NCBI RefSeq assembly: GCF_000224145.3
Contig: NC_020173.2
Coordinates: 997,674 to 1,061,673 of the forward strand
DNA length: 64,000 nucleotides
Direction: 5' to 3'
Origin: Ciona intestinalis
Lineage: Eukaryota > Chordata > Ascidiacea > Phlebobranchia > Cionidae
Positions 58,001 to 64,000 of the stretch are shown here, one piece after another (the first letter of the stretch is position 1; each line of letters opens with the position of its first letter). The translations under genes and the position numbers were made by a program. The notes under the pieces were generated by a model. It was not told the origin of the DNA. It was given only the letters and a program-made list of their open reading frames with translations, and made no database searches.

Positions 58001-61000
58001 ATTTTGATTTTATGTAATAATTTAATGTTTCAACAGTTTTGGATCTACGCATTTTGTAAAAAAGCTGACAATATTTCTTACTCTCATGCAAATGTTTCAA
58101 AAATGACCGTCTATTTACTAAATTAACAATACTGTTTTCCTATTCCTAAGAACGAAATATATTATTTTTTTTAATTTTGGAAAACTTGTTTTTTTCCAGG
58201 TTACTACAGACCATTACAGCAGCCCGTTACTAGAGTCAAGTTTCCCTGAAGTGAATATTTCACTGAATGAGCTTCTTCATGAACTGCATGGTCGTCATGA
58301 AGGGCTTGAGATACTTCTACCTCATGTATTGAAACTGTTACAACAACCCCCACCCCACAGCATCAACTTTTTAATTATGGCTTTTGACAGTATAGCTCAG
58401 GAATTAGGTATGTACTCGCTAGGTGGTGTGTTTATTTGAAAGGGCATACCACCTAACAAAAATAAATAAAGTATATGGATAGAAAAACTTTAATGTAATC
58501 TAAAGATACTACCAAAGTTTAAAAAAAAACAAAAACGCAGAAGCATTTATTGTAACAAACCCCATAAAAAAAGATTATTTTGGTGACATTTTTCTTAAGG
58601 GATGTCCCATGCAGATGCAGTGCTTTAGTTTTTACTTCGATAAAATTTTGTGCAATGTTGGGCAACTTAGTCTATTTCATAGGAGTGGGGTCCTTTATCA
58701 ATGTATACTACGGGACTGGGGAATTAGATCTTGTTAGCCCATTACCCTGGGGAAACTATAACACACATGCCAAATCCTTGCCCAGTACTTTTATTGATTA
58801 TTAGTAAAGTTGGACTTTTTGCAATTTGCGTTTGCTAAATGTATTTGTGCAATGTTAAAAGCATTTTTTTTCTCTAAATTACTTTTTCCTAAAACCTCAA
58901 CATAGCTTTAAGGCAAACACAAATATAAATTTTAAAAATACCAATAATTTTACTCTCCTTCAAATTTATTCTATATTCAACAAAATGTTCTCTCAGGACC
59001 TAAAGAGAGTTGCAAAGTGTTGCTGCCAGTGGTTGTAAATGTGTACAAGACCGTCAGCAACCACCAGGACAAGTTATCTACATTGATTTACACCAAACCA
59101 TTCATCACTCAGTTATACTACAGGTTTGGGTTGCAGGTTTTCATGGACAACTTCCCTTGTTTAATGATTGAAAAACTCGCAAAATCAAGTTTTGATTCAG
59201 GTAAGGTATAGTATATGTTGAATATATTTGCCAAACCTGAGTTGGCTTTATGTATTTTCTGTAGGGGTACTTTATTAATTACTAAACATTGGAACCAAAT
59301 TTTGGGAATGCAAAAGTGGTATTCTTGGCTACCGACTAAACTAGTTGGTCGCGGTAACTATTGGTTACCACGTTTTTTTTAACCGATCAACTAAAATTTA
59401 GTTGGTGGTTTTTTACATTTAGTCCACCGACTAAAATTTAAATAGTGTTTTTTCACATTTAGTCCACCGACTAAAATTTAAATGGTGTTTTTTCACATTT
59501 AGTCCATAATTACTAAACATTGGAACCAAATTTTGGGAATGCAAAGGTGGTATTCTTGGCTACCGACTAAACTAGTTGGTCACGGTAACTATTGGTTACC
59601 ACGTTTTTTTTAACCGATCAACTAAAATTTAGTTGGTGGTTTTTTACATTTAGTCCACCGACTAAAATTTAAATAGTGTTTTTTCACATTTAGTCCACCG
59701 ACTAAAATTTAAATGGTGTTTTTTCACATTTAGTCCACCGACTAAAATTTAAATGGTGTTTTTTCACATTTAGTCTGCCGATTAAGTTTCTGTACATTAC
59801 TTATTACAGAAGTTTGGCCCACTTAAATTTTAGTCAGGCGACTTATAAATCAAGACCAAATTTAGGCGCGAGTTTAGTCGGTAGCCGAGAATGGCATCCC
59901 ATGTTTAAATATTTCTTCCTTGCGTTTTGTGGCTATATTGTTATTACATGGAATAATTTTTTTATTGCAGTAGCTGTAGGTGTAATAATATATATGTTCC
60001 GGTATGTGGGCAGTGGATACATATTTTAGTTTGTCTAACAGACCATAGTATGCATGTATTTTTCCCAATGTTATTTGTATTCAGTATTTTAACATGGTAT
60101 TTTGCAGGTTGTTTTTATTCATATTATACATACTGCTCCTACTTGAAAAAGTTTATCAAATTTAAACCACTTTATTTTAGAAACCATAACTTCAAGTCTA
60201 CAGTGGATAATAATGAAGTTTGGTCCAACACTGACTTCCAAATATGTTGTACGTCACGTACTTCGTGTGCTTAATACTTGCTTTTATAACAGCACTGGTA
60301 AGTATTCCTATTTAACAAATTCATCATTACTGTATTGAGTTTAAACTCTTCTAATATTGTTTTTATTATAGAACCTATACACTCTGAAATATCAAGTTGT
60401 CAGCATTGTATGAACACCTAATTTTTTATACTTTTTTTAATTGAAAAATTTAGAATTGTTTGCAAAAAATAGTATTTCCTCTTTTTTGTTTTAGATGGGG
60501 AAGTCCCCAAAGAGAGATTCCAGCCGCTTATAAACTGCCTCATATTTTCTGCATCAATGTATGGACCATCTTACTTCACACTGCAGTATATACCATACTT
60601 ATCCCACACTGTGAGTTCAGTATTCTGTGGTAAAATAACTTAAAGTTTTCCAAACTGCCTTTTCATATTACAAAAATAACATTTGCTAGTAAACCACAAA
60701 TTTATACTGACCAGTAATACATCAATTTTGAACTTTTCTAAACCTAATTAAAAACTTTTTGTTAATTTTACAGATTAACTTTTCTAAACCTGGCTAAAAC
60801 TTAGTTAATATTTCAAACGTTAAGTTAAAAATCTCTATTAGGAAAACTCAAATACATAAATATAGCCTGTGCCCCATAAAGATAGCAAAACTTAAACACC
60901 AACATGAATAAGTAATGACGTAAGTATGATGTTTCAACAAGGTGTCTTCTGCAATACGTGGCACCAAGTTCACAGGTCGTGCCTGCGCGGCTTTAGAAGC

Positions 61001-63873
61001 CACGACAACCATCCTCACCCATCTGGTGCCATATCTAACTGACAAAATCTTAATGGAACAATTGAGTCGCTTGTCAAAAGAGATCATTCTTCCACTTATT
61101 GGAATGCTGGCAGCCAAGAACTGCAGGTACTTATGTGGGTTTTGTCAGAAAATTGTTTCCTTTAATGCGTTTTTTTCCTATAAAAATTAGTTAGTTTTTA
61201 AATTTCTGTATTTATTTTGTCGTGCTTCAATAGCACACAGCTATATTCAAAGAGGAGTTTAATATACCAAATCTAAAAAAATATTTGATTTTTCTTCAGT
61301 AGTTTAGAAACTAGAAACAGTCAAAGTTTAGTTTCCTTTTTATGGGAAATCCCATGCAATATCGAAACAGCCAAATTTGTTTTACACCAGCTTTTTTTTC
61401 ACACAATGTTTTTAGAAGCTGTATTATTTTGGGAAACTTTAATGGTACCTTTAGGTCACATATTGGCATCTCTATCCATATAAAAAAATTCATTTTTCCT
61501 TGGTATGCTACTTTAATACTGATCTAAATATGAAATGCGGCTTTTCTAATCACACCCGATAAAAAAATAAATAAAAAGCTTCACAGGCCAGATATGGCAT
61601 ATACACTGTAGTATGCTCAGTTCTCACTGTTTTGTATTTTTAACACAATTTAATCTTTTTACCAAATTTGAATCTTCAGTTTTCCCCTTGGAGGACCTCA
61701 GCGAAGACGTTTGTGTCTTAAAACTGTGAAACTCATCTTGGCGATTGGAGTTCGGATTGGTCGCGAAATGGCACGATTACACCTCAATGAAATCCTGCAA
61801 TCTTTTTTCAAGTACATGAAAAATTTTAGTTTGAAAATATTTCTTATTTAAGTTTGAATTTCATGTGTTGGATTTAGTAAATACGTTTGTGTTAGTCTTA
61901 AAAATATATCTTATCTCTTTTAACTAAATACTTAATTTAAGACAATGTTTCTACAACAGTGTGTTTAGAAACTGAATAATAATTTATTAATTTTGTACAA
62001 AATTTGTGTATACGGGTAATCATAATGTTTTTTCAAAAATTACGAGTACTTTTAACAACATTCTGTTTAATGTGAGAAAAAAAGCATTAAATTCGTTTGT
62101 TATTCACATAGAACAATAATTTATTTTACAGAAATTATGAACTTTCAATTTCTAATGGACTTGGTAGAAACAATACTTACTGTGATGACCAGGTTTGTTT
62201 GAATAAATGATTCAATGAAATAGATTAAGTTTAAAAAGAAACAAAAAATTAAATATATTTGAAATCCAGAGATTCTATAAATTCTTCATTGTTTTATAAG
62301 TTACCTCATTTTAAAGACTGTTTAATTAAAATATAACACATTTTAAAAAAAGTTAGAAAAAAATCCGTAGGTTTTATAAATTCCTCATTGTTTTATAAGT
62401 TATTTTAATACTAAACTAAGTCTTACATAGTTATAATATTAATTATATATTACTGTTCCATAACTTTCATTTTAACTCAATTAAGGAATTAAGGTGACTT
62501 GAATAGGACATACCGGCCTGAAAACTAAGTCTGACAGAATAATTATTTTACCATCATATTCTGCATGACAGCAACAATATATATTTCTCCAGGTTGATGA
62601 TTTAGTTTTCACCATCCCTAGTAGCTTAGAACCTGCAAGTGATTCCATTTCTGCCATGATTAAAACAAGTGGATTGAATGATTCTTGGCTGTCTGAATCT
62701 CCCAACTCTTTACATGCTAGCTCTGAAAGTCTGGTAGGTAGAAAATGTAGCACTTTGCAACATGAAAATATTTGTATAAATTCTTACTTATTACCAAGAA
62801 AAAGTGTTAAACTAGCATTTTTATGTGTTTATAATACCAAAATTGTTGTCCTGGCGTTTTTAGACATGTATATTATCAGGAAAAAAAGTGATTATTTAGC
62901 AAAATACTTCTTTTATTTTTATTTTTTGTTTTTATTAAGTCCAATTGAAACAAATTAGTCAAGTATTAAGTTTAAACAAATTATATCCGTGTTTTTTTAG
63001 AACATGACATCCAGTTCTACTAAAGAAAAAACCTCAGCCAGTTTACAAAACCGTGAATTAGAGGAAAAAATCTTGGCTGAAATTTCGGAAACGTTTTGCC
63101 CTGAAACCGCATACCACGCATATGTTCCATTCACAAGACTCATGGGTGGAATTCATATGGAAGGGATTCTTAAACCAAACCATGAATTAATTTGGAAACT
63201 AAGCAGCAACTATGGAGATGGTTTAGAGGAAGCTTGTGGCTCCAATAATAAGGTACGTTGATGCACTCTGCAGATTTTTTTGGCAGTCTTGGGGTAACAG
63301 GGACGTAGTCTTGTTGCAGAACTTTGCGGAAGCTTTAAGGACATACTCGACATAGACTTGAAGCTTTTATGCTATAGCCTTATGTTTTTTTCAGATTTTT
63401 AGTTTTTTTTTGTTTTTTTTTCAGATTTTTAATTTTTTTCTTATAAAATTGTAAAAATGCAGTTATACCTTAATAAATAATGATAATGTGGCAAATGCAG
63501 TATACTTTGGCTTTAGTCATTTGTAGATACTTACAAAGTAGTAAAACCTATTTTTACTCTCAAGCTTAATTTCTAAAACATTCAATCTCACCCAGGTTCA
63601 AAAGTTCAGTCGACTTTTTTCAAACCGTGTCATATCATATGTCATTACCCAGTCAGTGTTAAGTCATATTATCATCTAACCTGTGTTTTATTTAAGAGTG
63701 ACTGTAATTAATTAAAGTTACGGTTTCATTATTTCTTTAGGTTTCTTCAAGTAGTAAACTGTCATCATCAGCTAATATAACAATGTTTGGCAATCGAATT
63801 GTGTTAGATGAACATACAGAACCAAATGAATATTCCACTGATGGTATCACAGTACAAAGGAAAGATTTAAATG
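52002..63873 (+). CDS. WDR81: WDR81 (BEACH domain), 3' end beyond window
   Basis: Twenty coding exons, about 1276 residues: 52002-52847, 53073-53127, 53333-53435, 54420-54587, 55235-55417, 55692-55908, 56214-56291, 56706-56854, 57095-57382, 57776-57968, 58200-58407, 58997-59200, 60181-60297, 60495-60610, 60942-61126, 61680-61811, 62132-62192, 62593-62733, 63001-63252, 63741-63873; phases agree throughout. Exon 1 gives the N-terminal region ([20 protein letters not shown]). The BEACH domain starts near residue 283 with [19 protein letters not shown] and shows [57 protein letters not shown] and [17 protein letters not shown]. The long helical middle follows. The C-terminal WD40 repeats are not in the window. 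In vertebrates WDR81 works with WDR91 to restrain endosomal PI3-kinase and promotes aggregate clearance. Introns hold several hAT-like elements. Confidence 0.93.
53467..53605 (+). mobile_element. hAT-type miniature element in WDR81 intron 3
   Basis: CAGTGGCGCAGCCAG start and CTGGCTGCGCCAG end are perfect terminal inverted repeats, with A/T-rich interior and a GGGGTTGCGACCCCC inner palindrome. Flanked by TA-rich sequence, so a target duplication cannot be read. Confidence 0.8.
53919..54367 (+). mobile_element. hAT-type element, 449 bp, in WDR81 intron 3
   Basis: Terminal inverted repeats TAGGGATGCACATTACAGAA and its complement at the right end. Perfect 8-bp target duplication TGCATACA (53911-53918, 54368-54375). 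The interior carries several ATTCGAAT and TCTAGATTCG motifs; no transposase frame. Confidence 0.9.
54902..55196 (+). mobile_element. Charlie-like hAT element in WDR81 intron 4
   Basis: CAGTGGTTCTTAAACTTTTT start and AGTTTAAGAAATGCTG end match the hAT/Charlie terminal style. The flanking octamers are similar but not identical, so it is an old insertion. It ends about 40 bp before exon 55235. Confidence 0.7.
55994..56118 (+). repeat. Degenerate tandem repeat, about 28-bp unit
   Basis: Four to five drifting copies of a unit like CTCCAAATTTTATTTGAAA in WDR81 intron 6. Confidence 0.6.
57410..57500 (+). mobile_element. SINE 3' fragment in WDR81 intron 9
   Basis: GGTAACTCATAAGCGGGCAC and GTGTTATAACGACTGTCATT match the other SINE copies. 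Tail missing. Confidence 0.65.
59276..59893 (+). repeat. Tandemly expanded DNA element in WDR81 intron 12
   Basis: Two scales of repetition: a 231-bp direct duplication (59276 and 59507 starts, TAATTACTAAACATTGGAAC) that includes flanking DNA and the left terminus, and within it 40-bp units (AGTCCACCGACTAAAATTTA) repeated three or more times in a row. Left terminus TCTTGGCTACCGACTAAACT is inverted at the right end (AGTTTAGTCGGTAGCCGAGA), so the array grew inside a terminal-inverted-repeat element. Confidence 0.8.
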
Positions 63874-63917
63874 GTCAGTTGCTGGGTATTTGTAACATTT
63901 TTTTTTTTGGTTATAAA

Positions 63918-64000
63918 TGAATGTATATAACTTATTTTATCCTCACTTGGCAGGAAAACGATATTAAACACCAGGTGTGGGATCTCTAGAGTCACCTGCA
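63918..64000 (-). mobile_element. SINE fragment at window end, reverse
   Basis: ACTTATTTTATCCTCACTTG and CAGGAAAACGATATTAAAC match the reversed 3' end of the SINE family (compare 43805-43860). Continues past the window. Confidence 0.55.

Noticed and set aside
42698-63873. DHX32-like, PIG3-type and WDR81 genes as one operon (tunicates have trans-spliced operons)
   Set aside because: Spacings of about 540 and 290 bp with a poly(A) signal before each next gene are far larger than typical tunicate operon junctions, so independent transcription is more likely.

Overview
This window is animal nuclear DNA, most likely from a solitary ascidian of the Ciona intestinalis complex. The evidence is AT-rich DNA, compact multi-exon genes with short GT-AG introns, metazoan-only families (TRPC channel, WDR81, DHX32), tRNA-derived SINEs ending in CATT repeats, and many miniature DNA transposons. 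Species assignment is inference. A 50-base assembly gap lies at 42648-42697.

Layout. 1-9790 has no supportable gene and looks richer in CpG than the rest. An orphan first coding exon sits on the minus strand at 9791-9912. 11849-27440 holds a minus-strand tandem array of TRPC-like cation channels: an intact copy (11849-17518, 879 aa predicted), a second copy with the same exon architecture but a 1-nt frameshift before the pore (18962-25081), and a truncated C-terminal relic (27200-27440). 28638-29582 encodes a small orphan single-pass membrane protein (minus). 30302-32716 is an intronless 804-aa gene (minus) joining a Pol-beta/GlnD-like nucleotidyltransferase motif to a helical, TPR-like C-terminus. 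35704-42214 holds three paralogous genes with a C-type-lectin-like domain preceded by an unrecognised beta-rich module; the third carries a homopolymer frameshift. From 42698 onward the plus strand carries a DHX32-type DEAH helicase (5' end lost in the gap), a PIG3/TP53I3-type quinone oxidoreductase without introns, and the first 20 coding exons of WDR81 (BEACH domain included, WD repeats beyond the window).

Repeats. About 30 copies of one roughly 200-bp miniature inverted-repeat element (ends near TATAGTAGGGTGGGGGAAGA) are confined to about 13.0-48.1 kb, with none recognised on either side. A longer relative, a SINE family (seven pieces), and several hAT-like elements are also present; two of the hAT-like elements have perfect 8-bp target duplications, one inserted inside a copy of the common element.

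The exon models were built by hand from splice sites, reading phase and paralogue comparison. Total coding lengths divide by three for TRPC copy 1 and lectin gene 2, and are off by one base for the two frameshifted copies. The genes do not form one pathway. The shared theme is local tandem duplication and decay of a channel family and a lectin family inside a transposon-dense block, flanked by conserved single-copy housekeeping genes.
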